DNA of 64,000 nt from Mikania micrantha (taxonomy: Eukaryota; Streptophyta; Magnoliopsida; Asterales; Asteraceae): assembly GCA_009363875.1 (NCBI GenBank), contig CM018694.1:33675415-33739414 (forward strand). Reading direction: 5' to 3'. The position numbers were made by a program, and so were the translations under genes. This document shows, one piece after another, positions 34,501 to 42,799 of the stretch. Position 1 is the stretch's first letter, and each line of letters opens with the position of its first letter. The notes under the pieces were generated by a model that saw only the letters and a list, made by a program, of their open reading frames with translations, made no database searches and was not told where the DNA came from.

Positions 34501-34849
34501 TGTAGCCACCTCCACTGCTGAAGCTGAGTACATTGCTGCTGCAAGTTGCACTTCCCAAATTCTCTGGCTTCAGTCTCAACTTCTGGACTATGGCATCAAA
34601 GAACTGAAGACACCATTGTTAATGGATAGTGCTTCAGCTCTTTGTATTGTCAAGAATCCAGTTCAGCATTCTAGGACTAAACACATTGAGATCAGACATC
34701 ACTTTATAAGAGATTGTTTTGAAAAAGGTCTGATTGATCCCAAATTTGTTCCTAGTGCTGATGAGCTTGCTGACATTTTTACTAAGCCTTTAGACACATC
34801 AACTTTTCAAAATTTAGTTCTAAGGCTTGGTATGTTGCAACTTGAATAG
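31502..34849 (+). CDS. pol: Pol polyprotein of element D: protease, integrase, RT, RNase H
   Basis: Open for 1115 codons after an in-frame TGA. No strong ATG context stands at its 5' end (first ATG at codon 5), so it is probably made as a gag fusion by stop readthrough or splicing. Domains: aspartic protease VDSGGS (residues 18-23); integrase zinc motif H159, H164, C193, C196; integrase core D224, D287, E323 with 35 residues between the last two; RT about 610-850 with QMDVKSAF (D717) and catalytic YVDD (802-805); RNase H from about 963 with SDSDYAG and STAEAEY. It ends IFTKPLDTSTFQNLVLRLGM. Order PR-INT-RT-RH is Ty1/copia. All catalytic residues I looked for are present. The protease reads SGGS where relatives often have SGCS. 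Confidence 0.95.
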   Translation: MCCCMQGPSAYQSSIWYVDSGGSMHMTGSRSLLHNYFTGRRGFVSFGNDAKGYIIGKGVVTNGEIRFDDVNHVENLKYNLLSVSQMCDKGHVSLFTKQDCRILSSDVMPLISKVLDEYTLLKANRVGKVYAFDLSKKISVKGHPCLFSKASFKESNLWHRRLGHVNIKNMNQLVKHGLVRGLPLKDFSCDENCSACLKGKQHKVSFPSIGDSKSTGCLQLLHMDLFGPVQIMSMAKKKYCLVIVDDYSKFVWTFFLHSKSEVAKAIINFVLYAEKQYSLSIKCVRSDNGTEFRNHLLDEFYQSKGIQRQYSIPRSPEQNGVVERKNRTLIEAARTMLADSGLPLTFWAEAVNTACYVQNRVLVNQRWLKTPYEILHSLTPLISFFRAFGCPCFILNTKDQLTKFDSKVDAGYFVGYSSTCKAYRVFNCRTKTVEETLHVKFNECPKDSIPQNPAEMFDLNILQHDFHVENSGVEDEVLPADPSPVSNATSQGISDDEDASTHLFRFSDNISTSTKSDAPPASAIPLNTNADEILESSQSFEIPAALFPESSSTATSDPPANTCTDLIPYQELKNHPLSQVLGDISAGVSTRSQLSNFCLYALFVSQQEPKNYHIALRDIGWVEAMQLELLQFKKQQVWELVSLPPGKCAIGTKWVFRNKTDEKGQIIKNKARLVVQGFCQEEGIDYDETFAPVARLEAIRLFLAYAALHKLKVFQMDVKSAFLYGKIKEEVYVCQPPGFEDNKHPDWVYKLDKALYGLKQAPRAWYDTLSTFLLKNNFTRGSIDQTLFIKNVGQHKLLVQIYVDDIIFASSDPKLCDDFTKLMTTNFEMSAMGELQFFLGLQIKQKPDGIFIHQSKYTKELLKKFDLQNCKPCSNPMSTTTQLDADLKGTSVDETLYRCMIGSLMYLTASRPDIMFATCVCARFQAAPKESHLIAVKRIFRYLQGTQFLGIWYSTGQSCKLVAFSDSDYAGCKLSRKSTSGGCQFLGNCLVSWQSKKQTSVATSTAEAEYIAAASCTSQILWLQSQLLDYGIKELKTPLLMDSASALCIVKNPVQHSRTKHIEIRHHFIRDCFEKGLIDPKFVPSADELADIFTKPLDTSTFQNLVLRLGMLQLE

Positions 34850-35436
34850 GTTAGTGTTTAAATGAATAAAATGTTAAATATCCTTTTAAAATTCCAAAAA
34901 TATTTTTTCCTTTATCTTGACACATTTTGATATTTTCAGTACATACTGATACATATCAAAAGTACTGATTCAAGAACAGTTATGACCTTTTCTAATACTC
35001 TAAGTTACAAGTACTGATGAGTATTGATGTTCTAAGTACTGAAGGTCAAATATTGTTCACAAGTTCTGATGAACAAAATTTCTACAAAGTTCTGATGAAC
35101 AAATTGTGTACAAGTTCTGATGAACACATTGTTCACAAGTTCTGATGAACAAAATTTCTACAATGTTCTGATGAACAAATTGTGTACAAGTTCTGATGAA
35201 CACATTGTTCACAAGTTCTGATGAACAAAACTTCCACAACGTCTGATGAACAACTGTTGAAAACACCTGATGAACAAAATTATCGACAACACCTGATGAG
35301 TAATTTTACTCTTCAGTTGTTTAAACCTCAGTTGTTTTCTCTATTTAACTCCACCTTCTTCAGTTGTTTCATTATCACTTTCTCAGAACTTTTCATCTTT
35401 TTCAAAACCTATTTTCCCTCTTTCATCTCTGCTTCC
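34850..35436 (+). other. Spacer between pol and extra ORF of element D
   Basis: AT-rich non-coding sequence with a tandem array at 35053-35290. The extra ORF frame is open from 35221, but the first 72 codons are repeat-derived and hydrophobic, and the homologous ORF in C starts at the equivalent of 35437. I treat this part as untranslated. Confidence 0.65.
35053..35290. repeat. Tandem array in element D: 76-bp higher-order repeat
   Basis: Two complete 76-bp units (35053-35128 and 35129-35204) and a decaying third. Each is built of three subunits of about 25 bp that share AAGTTCTGATGAACA. A reverse-strand 69-codon ORF is only the translated repeat. Confidence 0.9.
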
Positions 35437-38400
35437 ATGGCTGCTCTTACTTTGAAACCGCGTCACAATTCGATTGCCTACTTGACCAAATCTTCATTCT
35501 GGTCCAAGTTTGATGAAGCAGTGGATTTGATGAACTCCTCTCAATTCAAAACTGCTTTTCTCATCAATCCAACTCTGTATGTTGAATCCATTCATCAGTT
35601 TTGGATGAATGTTGAACTGATAAATGTTGGAACTGGAGTCATCTCTCTTCGATCAACAGTCAATGGTCACAACGTGCATATCAGTCCCGCTGAGCTCAGG
35701 GATGTTCTTCAACTTGACGATGCCAACCTAGTTACTCAGTTCCCTAAAAGCGCCACTGACCTCTGTTTTACAAGTCATGAATACCAGGGCGACTTGAGTG
35801 ACTCAACACTTTTCAAGAAGCACTTTAATGATCCAGAGCGTCTGATATTCCATATGATCAACATATGCCTGGCTCCGAAGTCTTCTTCATGGGATCAAAT
35901 GTCATCTCGTTGGCAACAGGTATTGTACTCTATTCTCGAATCTCAAAAGCTAAATTTTTCTCAAATACTTTTTTCTGAATTAACTGAACATGCTGGTAAG
36001 CCTGTTTCATCTAGATGGTTACTCTATCCTCGTTTTATTATGGCCATCATAGAGAAACAGCTGCCACAAACAGGCCTTGTTGGTCAGGGGATCCCTGCTC
36101 CAGCAGTTTTGCTGGAAGTATATTCCCGACACAACTCCAACCTCACTTTAAAAGAGGCTGCCCGGAAGCTCAAACCCAAGCAACGGGAACCCTCAGCCTC
36201 ATCCTCAAAATCCAAATCCAAAGTCCCCACTAAACCAAAATCCACTAAGCCCAAAAAGGCTGCTCAGGGAAATGAGTCCCCTGAGTCTGCCCATGCCTCA
36301 CCAAGGCATGAACTGACCACTGGTAGTAGTCAACCAGTGGTTCATCCGACTCCACCGGCTCAAACCGCCCAGGTTTCCTCTCAACAGGAACCTGGTGCAA
36401 CCTTTGTAGGGGACACCACATCACTAGAACCTATTTCAGTTGAAATGGTTTCTATTGAAAAGCACCAATCTCCCCGGGTGCATTCTCCTTCAAACCCATT
36501 TTCTATAGAAACCACCACCAATAGCCCAACATTTGTTATTGATCAAATCCTGAATCAGCTGAACACTCCTATCCCCTCCCAGACACCTATCACTACTGGG
36601 ATAAGCTCCAACATTGAGGGGGAGGACCAAAGTGTCTCTGATAACCCACAGGATCATGACTACAACATCAGATCTCCTAGTGTGGAAAGAGAGATTCTGA
36701 TATCTGACAAGGCTGCTACTTCATCACCTCCATCATTTGGAGTGATTGCTAGTGGTACCATTGCTAAGACCTTGTCAGAGGCAACAACTGATGAACGGGT
36801 TACCCCTGAGGTTGGAAGTCCCCAGTACCAAGACAAAGGGGCACCTGATCATGTTGAGCCACACTCAACTCAGGTAGATCCTGATACTCTCAGGAGGTCA
36901 GCTGATGTAGCTAATGCTACTGATGACCAAAGATCAGTTGCTGAGCTTGTTAAGCAAAACCAACTCCTTGAGGCTGAGGTATGTAGACTCAATGAGCTAC
37001 TCACCAAAATGTCCAAGGACAAAAGTCCATCTTCCCCACTTACCCCACAGATGGCACCTTCTCATTCTGAAGGTCACCCAAACACTTCAACCACAAATAT
37101 CCAATTTGACAAGCCACCAGCCACTGCTTCAGGCACTAATCCTTTGGGTTTTAGCCCCCCAGAGGCATTAGCTGCTGCCTTTCTACAAATCCTCCCTCTC
37201 ATCACTCCAGTCCTAAAAACAATTATTATTCAAGCCCTTGATGAGAGGTTACCTTCCAAATCCCATATTCAGCAGATGGTTGATGAGGCTGTGACTGCCA
37301 GACTTGCCACTCTACATACTCCTTCTTCCCCTGCAGCCAAAAAGGGGGAGTTAGGTACTGAATCAGTCACTTCAGCTTCCAAAAGGCCAAGGTCTGAAGA
37401 GGTTGTTTCTGAAAGGTCTCCTGTTATTCAAGTAACTTATAAGAGACAGAGGAAGAATAAACCTGTTGAGGTTATCAACAGAGCTGATGTGGAAGTTGAG
37501 CAGGAAATGGTTGATAAAGAGATTGAAGCAAGTGCTGAACAAGTGGAAGCCACAACATCTGAAGTTCAAGCACAAGCTACAACCTCTGAAGTTCAAGTAC
37601 AAGCTACAACTTCTGATGCACAAGACACTGAACTAGAGGGGGTTCAAATTCCAGAGGTTCAGACTCAGGTTGAGACTCAGGTTGTTGAGGTAAGGGCTCC
37701 TCCAAAGAAGAGAAGGCAACTCAGAATTCAAGAAGAAGAAAGTTCTGATGAAGAAGACAGGTTGCCTATCTCTACAGTTATCAAGCCAAAAGTTCAAAAG
37801 CCTGCAACACCAACAACTGGGTTGGATCAAGCCATTCAAAAGAAGAAAGTAACTCTACCTGCCAAATATGTGCCTGAGAAGTCATTGGTTTTTGGTCAAC
37901 AACCAAAAATCACACCTGAGGATAGGATGTTAGCAGTTAAAGTGAAACTTGAAGAAGAAGAGAATCAAAGGGTGCATGATGAGCAAATCCTAAAGTTGGT
38001 TGACAAAGATTATCCTCAGACATCAACCATTACTGCAATGAAGAAAGAAGCTCAAAGGTTGTATGCTCTGAGGTTCACATACCAGTATAGGAAGGAACAG
38101 ATTAGAATGTGGCCTGATCCAAGAATAATTCACAGGATCCACAAGAGAGAGGCTCCAGCAGCTTATGCCAGAAGGATCAAAAGGGTATTAAGTGCTGAAA
38201 TTATGCTGGGATCAGTACTTGATCCTTGGGAGATAATAAATGACTTCAAGAGTGTGTACAACTCGGGTTCAAAGGCTCCAAATTTCTTAGAAAACAAAAT
38301 GATCAAGAAAGGATTGGTATACAAGAAACTTGAACATGTTCTGCAAGCTGAGCTTTATCTGTTTCTGGAAGGAAAGCATCCAGATGAGTTTGTCTACAGA

Positions 38401-38571
38401 GAGATAACTAAAGTAGAGCTGAATGATGGGACAACGGCCAGGTACTTGTCTGAGTATTATGGACCTGAGTCTTTCTTCGAAGGTGAACCTGAAAGACTGA
38501 CTCCAGAAGAGAAGATGTTACTACTTGAAGCTTTTGTCAGGGAGTCTTTCAGGTTAGTATACAATCAATAG
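35437..38571 (+). CDS. Extra ORF of element D (unknown function), about 1044 residues
   Basis: Sense-strand ORF between pol and the 3' LTR. The start at 35437 (MAALTLKPRHN, ATG followed by G) is supported by the homologous start in C (MASEALKLKPVHN at 40865). Visible parts: a conserved N-terminal domain of about 230 residues (ESIHQFW, LRDVLQLDD, SSRWLLYPRFIMAII); a long serine-, proline- and lysine-rich middle; a heptad-like ELVKQNQLLEAEVCRLNELL segment; three repeats of an ATTSEVQ-type unit; and a charged C-terminal domain of about 300 residues (MWPDPRIIHRIHKREAPAAYARRI, EKMLLLEAFVRESF). I see no signal peptide, clear membrane span or zinc motif, which argues against a classical envelope. 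Related ORFs occur in Asteraceae retrotransposons, as far as I recall. No function is assigned. Confidence 0.85.
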   Translation: MAALTLKPRHNSIAYLTKSSFWSKFDEAVDLMNSSQFKTAFLINPTLYVESIHQFWMNVELINVGTGVISLRSTVNGHNVHISPAELRDVLQLDDANLVTQFPKSATDLCFTSHEYQGDLSDSTLFKKHFNDPERLIFHMINICLAPKSSSWDQMSSRWQQVLYSILESQKLNFSQILFSELTEHAGKPVSSRWLLYPRFIMAIIEKQLPQTGLVGQGIPAPAVLLEVYSRHNSNLTLKEAARKLKPKQREPSASSSKSKSKVPTKPKSTKPKKAAQGNESPESAHASPRHELTTGSSQPVVHPTPPAQTAQVSSQQEPGATFVGDTTSLEPISVEMVSIEKHQSPRVHSPSNPFSIETTTNSPTFVIDQILNQLNTPIPSQTPITTGISSNIEGEDQSVSDNPQDHDYNIRSPSVEREILISDKAATSSPPSFGVIASGTIAKTLSEATTDERVTPEVGSPQYQDKGAPDHVEPHSTQVDPDTLRRSADVANATDDQRSVAELVKQNQLLEAEVCRLNELLTKMSKDKSPSSPLTPQMAPSHSEGHPNTSTTNIQFDKPPATASGTNPLGFSPPEALAAAFLQILPLITPVLKTIIIQALDERLPSKSHIQQMVDEAVTARLATLHTPSSPAAKKGELGTESVTSASKRPRSEEVVSERSPVIQVTYKRQRKNKPVEVINRADVEVEQEMVDKEIEASAEQVEATTSEVQAQATTSEVQVQATTSDAQDTELEGVQIPEVQTQVETQVVEVRAPPKKRRQLRIQEEESSDEEDRLPISTVIKPKVQKPATPTTGLDQAIQKKKVTLPAKYVPEKSLVFGQQPKITPEDRMLAVKVKLEEEENQRVHDEQILKLVDKDYPQTSTITAMKKEAQRLYALRFTYQYRKEQIRMWPDPRIIHRIHKREAPAAYARRIKRVLSAEIMLGSVLDPWEIINDFKSVYNSGSKAPNFLENKMIKKGLVYKKLEHVLQAELYLFLEGKHPDEFVYREITKVELNDGTTARYLSEYYGPESFFEGEPERLTPEEKMLLLEAFVRESFRLVYNQ

Positions 38572-38799
38572 CTTCAATGAGAGGGGTTAATGCTCATAGT
38601 CCATTTCCCCAATGGAGTTCCCTCTCATATTTTGATTGTTAGAATTTTTTTTGGAAGCTGTTGGTTATCAGGCTTATACTTTAATTGGTCATTTTGATAC
38701 TGATCTCAAAAGAAAAAGACATATCTTTCTGCCTGGGAATAAATAAGTGAGACCTTAAATAAGTTAGAGGTTTTTGGCTGCATTGGTTCAGGGGGAGTT
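38572..38799 (+). other. 3' untranslated region and polypurine tract of element D
   Basis: About 220 bp of AT-rich sequence ends in GGGGGAGTT (38791-38799) directly before the 3' LTR. That is the primer for plus-strand synthesis. Confidence 0.85.
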
Positions 38800-39393
38800 T
38801 GTTGGACTAAAAGAACCAATGAGCCTGATCAGAAAAATCTCTAAGTCTCACAGCATTACAACAACTGAAGAAGAACACAAAGGCTGATATTCAAAGGTGC
38901 TGAAGTCACAAGATCTGAAGAGATGTACAACAGCTGAAGTGTAAGTCGTCAGATGTTGTAGTGTGTAGTTAGTCTTCAGTAGTTTTCTTTCAGTATTTGT
39001 AAAGTCTGATGAGTAGTTTACTCATCAGATGTTTTAGTATTTTGTTCTTCAGTAGTTTTGTTCTTCAGTAGTTGTAGAGTTTGTCTTCAGATGTTGAAGA
39101 CATCCTCAGTAGTTTAGTTATTTTCAGTTGTTTTGTTTTGTCTGTTAGATGTCAACATCATGTGACATCATCAGACGTCACTGCCTTCTATATATAGGTA
39201 GTTGACATGATTGTAATGGAACGAAGTTAATGATCTGAATGAGATATTCCTCTTTACAGAAAACTTTCTCTCTCTATAACAAACTTGCGTTACTGTTTGA
39301 TTGAAATTGTTCTTACTTTACTTATGCTAATTCTGTGTTGAATTCCGCTGCTATACTCTACTGATTTATCAATTGAGAACATCTGATCCTACA
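38800..39393 (+). repeat. 3' LTR of element D, 594 bp
   Basis: Same length and, by eye, same sequence as 27682-28275. It is followed by GATAG and the RNase H of C. Confidence 0.96.
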
Positions 39394-39849
39394 GATAGTG
39401 ATTATGCTGGATGCTCACTCACCAGGAAGACTACTTGAGGAGGATGTCAGTTCTTTGCAAATGGCTTGGTCTCATGGCAAAGCAAAAAGCAAACATCAGG
39501 GTCAAATTCAACTGCTGAAGCTGAGTACATTGCAACAACTCATTGCACTGCCAAAATCCTTTGGTTACAATACCAACTATTGGACTTTGGAATAACTGAA
39601 CTAAAGACATCTCTTTTAATAGACAGTGAAGCTGCCAAAAATATAATAAAAAATCATGTCTATCATTCTAAAACCAAACATATAGAAATAAGAAATCACT
39701 TTATAAGAGACTATTTTGGAAAGGGATTGATAGTCCCAGAACATGTATTAACAAGTGATCAAGTAGCAGACATATTTACCAAGCCTTTGGACTCACAAAC
39801 CTTCTCTAAGTTTGTTTCCAAATTAGGAATGATAAATATGAGTTCATAA
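39394..39849 (+). pseudogene. pol: RNase H C-terminal part of element C
   Basis: It begins at the right GATAG duplication and continues the copia RNase H of C: DSDYAGC, a TGA at about 39436, GLVSWQSKKQTSGSNSTAEAEYIA, HSKTKHIEIRNHFIRD and VADIFTKPLDSQTFSKFVSKLGM, ending at 39849. The catalytic acidic residues DSD and AEAEY are readable. It was split from its N-terminal part by D. Confidence 0.92.
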
Positions 39850-40864
39850 AATAATAAATATGGTTAAGAATGCATTTCTTGAACTTTAAAATAAATATAT
39901 AAAATGATAGTTCTCAACAATTGTCCTAACAACGGATAATCAGAAAACCACTGACGAAACAAACTTGGTTCTTCTCAGTGGTTGTCCTAAAACACGGATA
40001 GGTTCAGTGGTAATACTAACCACTGTTTTCTATCTATCCACGGTTATAATCAATCCGTTGTTACATTTGAAACACTCAGTCGTTTCTACCAAATCCGTGG
40101 TTGTCCGCGCGGTAACTTAGCCACAGTTAAAACCATTCTGTGGTTAAAGTCTTTTTCACTCTGTGGTTAATAAAATCTTGATAATTACGCCTGATTTGAC
40201 TCTCACTAATTATTCTGAAAGACTTGACACCCTACAATTAATAGATTTGACACTCATTAATTGTTTTATAGCTAAAATATCTTTCCAATCTTCCTATTTT
40301 ACCCCTTTATTTGACACTCATTAACTGCGGATAATCTTCCCCTTTATTTAAATCATTTGTTCATAAGTTCTGTAGTTATCTTCATCCGTTCTTAACCTAA
40401 AACACTTAAAAATTTCATGATCACACTTGTGTTCATGAAGTTCATCCTTTTTCTGTAAATTCAAGCTGGAAATGCGGCTTATGGTGAAGGATAGATGTTT
40501 TCCTGGAATGTTGTCAGGCTCGATGCATTTACTATGATCTGGTTTGAGTATTTTGCTCATGATGATCGTGTTAGCAAAATCGGACCAGGCTTCATTCCGA
40601 AACAAAACACTGTCTGAACATAAAGGTGTGCATGAACGTACTGGTTTGTCCTTTGTCCTTCTCTCTCCTACTCAAAAGATTGTCCAATGGGTAATAACCC
40701 TAAGGTAAAACTTTAATTTTTTTATAAGTAGTGGCGGTTTCTTCAAATGAAATCGCACACATTTGCAACGGTTATAATTTTCCTTATTTATCTCTCTAGA
40801 CTTAAGGCAAAATTTCATAATCGTGTTCTGTTCTTGAAACCACTCATCGATCTTCACTGCATGC
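39850..40864 (+). other. Non-coding spacer of element C
   Basis: It corresponds to the pol-to-extra-ORF spacer of D but is longer. Between 39930 and 40170 it contains many scattered copies of short words such as CAGTGGTT, CCGTGGTT and ACGGATA, a loose repeat tract unlike the array in D. The rest is AT-rich without a supportable gene. The minus-strand ORFs at 40348-40866 show no family features. Confidence 0.6.
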
Positions 40865-42799
40865 ATGGCGTCTGAAGCTTTGAAACTGAAGCCTGTTCAT
40901 AACCTTGTAGCCTACCTCACCAAATCTTCTGAATATTCCCACTATGATGAGGTTGTCGACATTCTGGAAAACTCCTTTGTTTACACCGATCTTACTATCG
41001 ACCCTCCTATTTCTGAATCTACCCTAAATCAGTTTTAGGGAAACTCTGCTTTAGTGTGGAAGCATGACTCTGTCGAAAGCATCACTTCGGTGATTGCTGG
41101 TCAACAAGTCTCCATCTCCCCCTATAAACTCAGTGTTTCCCTAAATCTGGGTGATACTGATGCACCCACTATTGTTCGTCTCAAACTTCTTCACAATGTC
41201 TTGGTTCAGTGTGATTATCAGGATGACCTGAAAAACTGAACATTGTACAAGGCCTATTTTATCCCAAGTACAAGTTTCTTTATCACACCATTCTACAGTG
41301 TATGTCTCAGAAGACAACCAGTTTGGGAGAAATGCCTTATGACATGCAATATGTCATGTATGCAATTTTTTTTCCAATGAGAAAGTCAATTTGTCCAAAA
41401 TAATTTTTGACCACTTGGTGCATCACCAAAAGAGTCCCAAATTTTTGTTGTACCCTAGGTTTGTAATGGCCTATCTATTTGTTGACGTTAATAATGGTTG
41501 TCATATTGCTCCTCTTTCTAATATCAACAGCATTGACAAACAAGTGTTCACTAGGTTGACCACTAAGGCCAAACTCATGGATGACACTGAGGATACAACC
41601 ACCCTTGGTGAACCCACATCTACCTCCTATTCCACACCTGTAAAGGTACAAGCCAAAAGAAAAACATCTACCAAAGCCCCCAAACCTAAAAAGGCCAAAA
41701 AGACTGTTCAGTAAGTTCAGATCCCTGAACAAGTCTCTGTCCCCAGTGGACAGATAGATACATCTGTTCCATCCTCACAGATGGATCCTGAATCTCCACC
41801 CCATCTAGCTCCTCATCAATCCTCTCAACAGGATGATGTTGTACTTCAAAGGGACCCCCTACAAACCACTGAAGTACTTGACACTCATATGGCAATCCAC
41901 TCTCCCAAGGAACTTCTGTTTCGTCAACACAAAAATCCCTTGACTCTATTGCCCAAGTTCTCCATGAGATTGATTCTACCTTTGAGCACATTGGTTCTCC
42001 TCCCCCTTTCCCAATTGTGGAGCAGCCCCTTAAGACCTCCACTCACACAAATCAATCTACTACCCATGGAGTAGAGGATGAGTTCATGGTGTCTAGTCCA
42101 TCTAGACATCATGATCATATATTTGAAGCATCCATCTCACTTGAAAGCCCAATGTGACTTCATCTGGATGGATTAGGAAATAAGACTCCAGATATGGAAA
42201 CAGCCCATGAAGTTCTTGAAACTGAGGCTGGAAATCCCCAGAACCAAGAAAAAGGGGTGCATGACAATCCTGAGATGACTCAGGTCATGCTAAAACTGAC
42301 TCATTAGTCAGGGATTCGGATGATATCCATAAAAGGTTAGACGAATCATATCTCAAATTAAAGGATTTGACAGCTTCTGTTGCTCATATTCAGGCTGATG
42401 TGGCCAAACTTATTGAGTAAGTCACAAAAGCCTTGTATAACCAAGTCCTGCAACCCCAATCCATCCCAATGCAGGTACCTTCACCTGAAGGTTCCTCAAA
42501 CATTCCACCTACTTCCACTACACACAGTTTCTCAAGCCAAGCTTTCCAAGAAGTGTTAAACCCACTTATTAACACCCGTCTCACCACCCTCTTCACCAAC
42601 TTTACCAAATACTTCCTTACCACCCAGAAACTACAATTGGATCTACTGAAACTTTCAGTAGACTCCAAAATTTCTTCTTTACAGCATGAGGTATCTAATC
42701 ACACTCTTTTTCTATATTCTCTCACAGGAACAGCTCCTCTTCCTCCATGGTTTAAGGAACAGGCTGACGAAGCAAAAAAGAGGGAGAATGAAAGGCCCC
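40865..42799 (+). pseudogene. Decayed extra ORF of element C, interrupted by element F
   Basis: Homologue of D's extra ORF. It begins MASEALKLKPVHNLVAYLTKSSEYSHYDEVVDIL. A stop follows near 41038, then a block with SISPYKLSVSLNLGD, then a shifted block KSPKFLLYPRFVMAYL (about 41425) matching SSRWLLYPRFIMAI of D, and a lysine-rich TKAPKPKKAKKTVQ. Later frames are serine- and proline-rich with a last open block at 42433-42799. The LTR of F cuts it at 42800. Multiple stops and shifts make it a pseudogene. The two copies show that the extra ORF is a shared lineage trait. Confidence 0.78.

Larger units (their letters stand above)
27682..39393 (+). mobile_element. Element D: young, full-length SIRE-like Ty1/copia element, 11.7 kb
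   Basis: Complete structure: 594-bp LTRs (27682-28275 and 38800-39393) with no difference that I can see, TG...CA ends, GATAG target duplication, tRNA-iMet PBS, polypurine tract, gag region, one long open pol in PR-INT-RT-RNase H order (Ty1/copia), and a long open extra ORF before the 3' LTR. Identical LTRs mean a recent insertion. The gag region has one stop and two frame breaks, so autonomy is doubtful. Confidence 0.96.
24501..42799 (+). mobile_element. Element C: old Ty1/copia element, truncated and split by D
   Basis: Plus-strand copia element lacking its 5' LTR and most of gag (it begins at the border with E's LTR) and its 3' end (interrupted at 42800 by F). Visible parts are the gag tail, PR-INT, RT, RNase H (interrupted at 27681/39394 by D), a non-coding spacer and a decayed extra ORF. 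Gene order and protein similarity match D, so both are in one SIRE-like lineage, but C is much older. Many stops and at least one large internal deletion are present. Confidence 0.85.

Noticed and set aside
41686..42042. 118-codon minus-strand ORF, and other minus ORFs in 40348-42668
   Set aside because: They lie opposite the decayed extra ORF of C and show no family features of their own.
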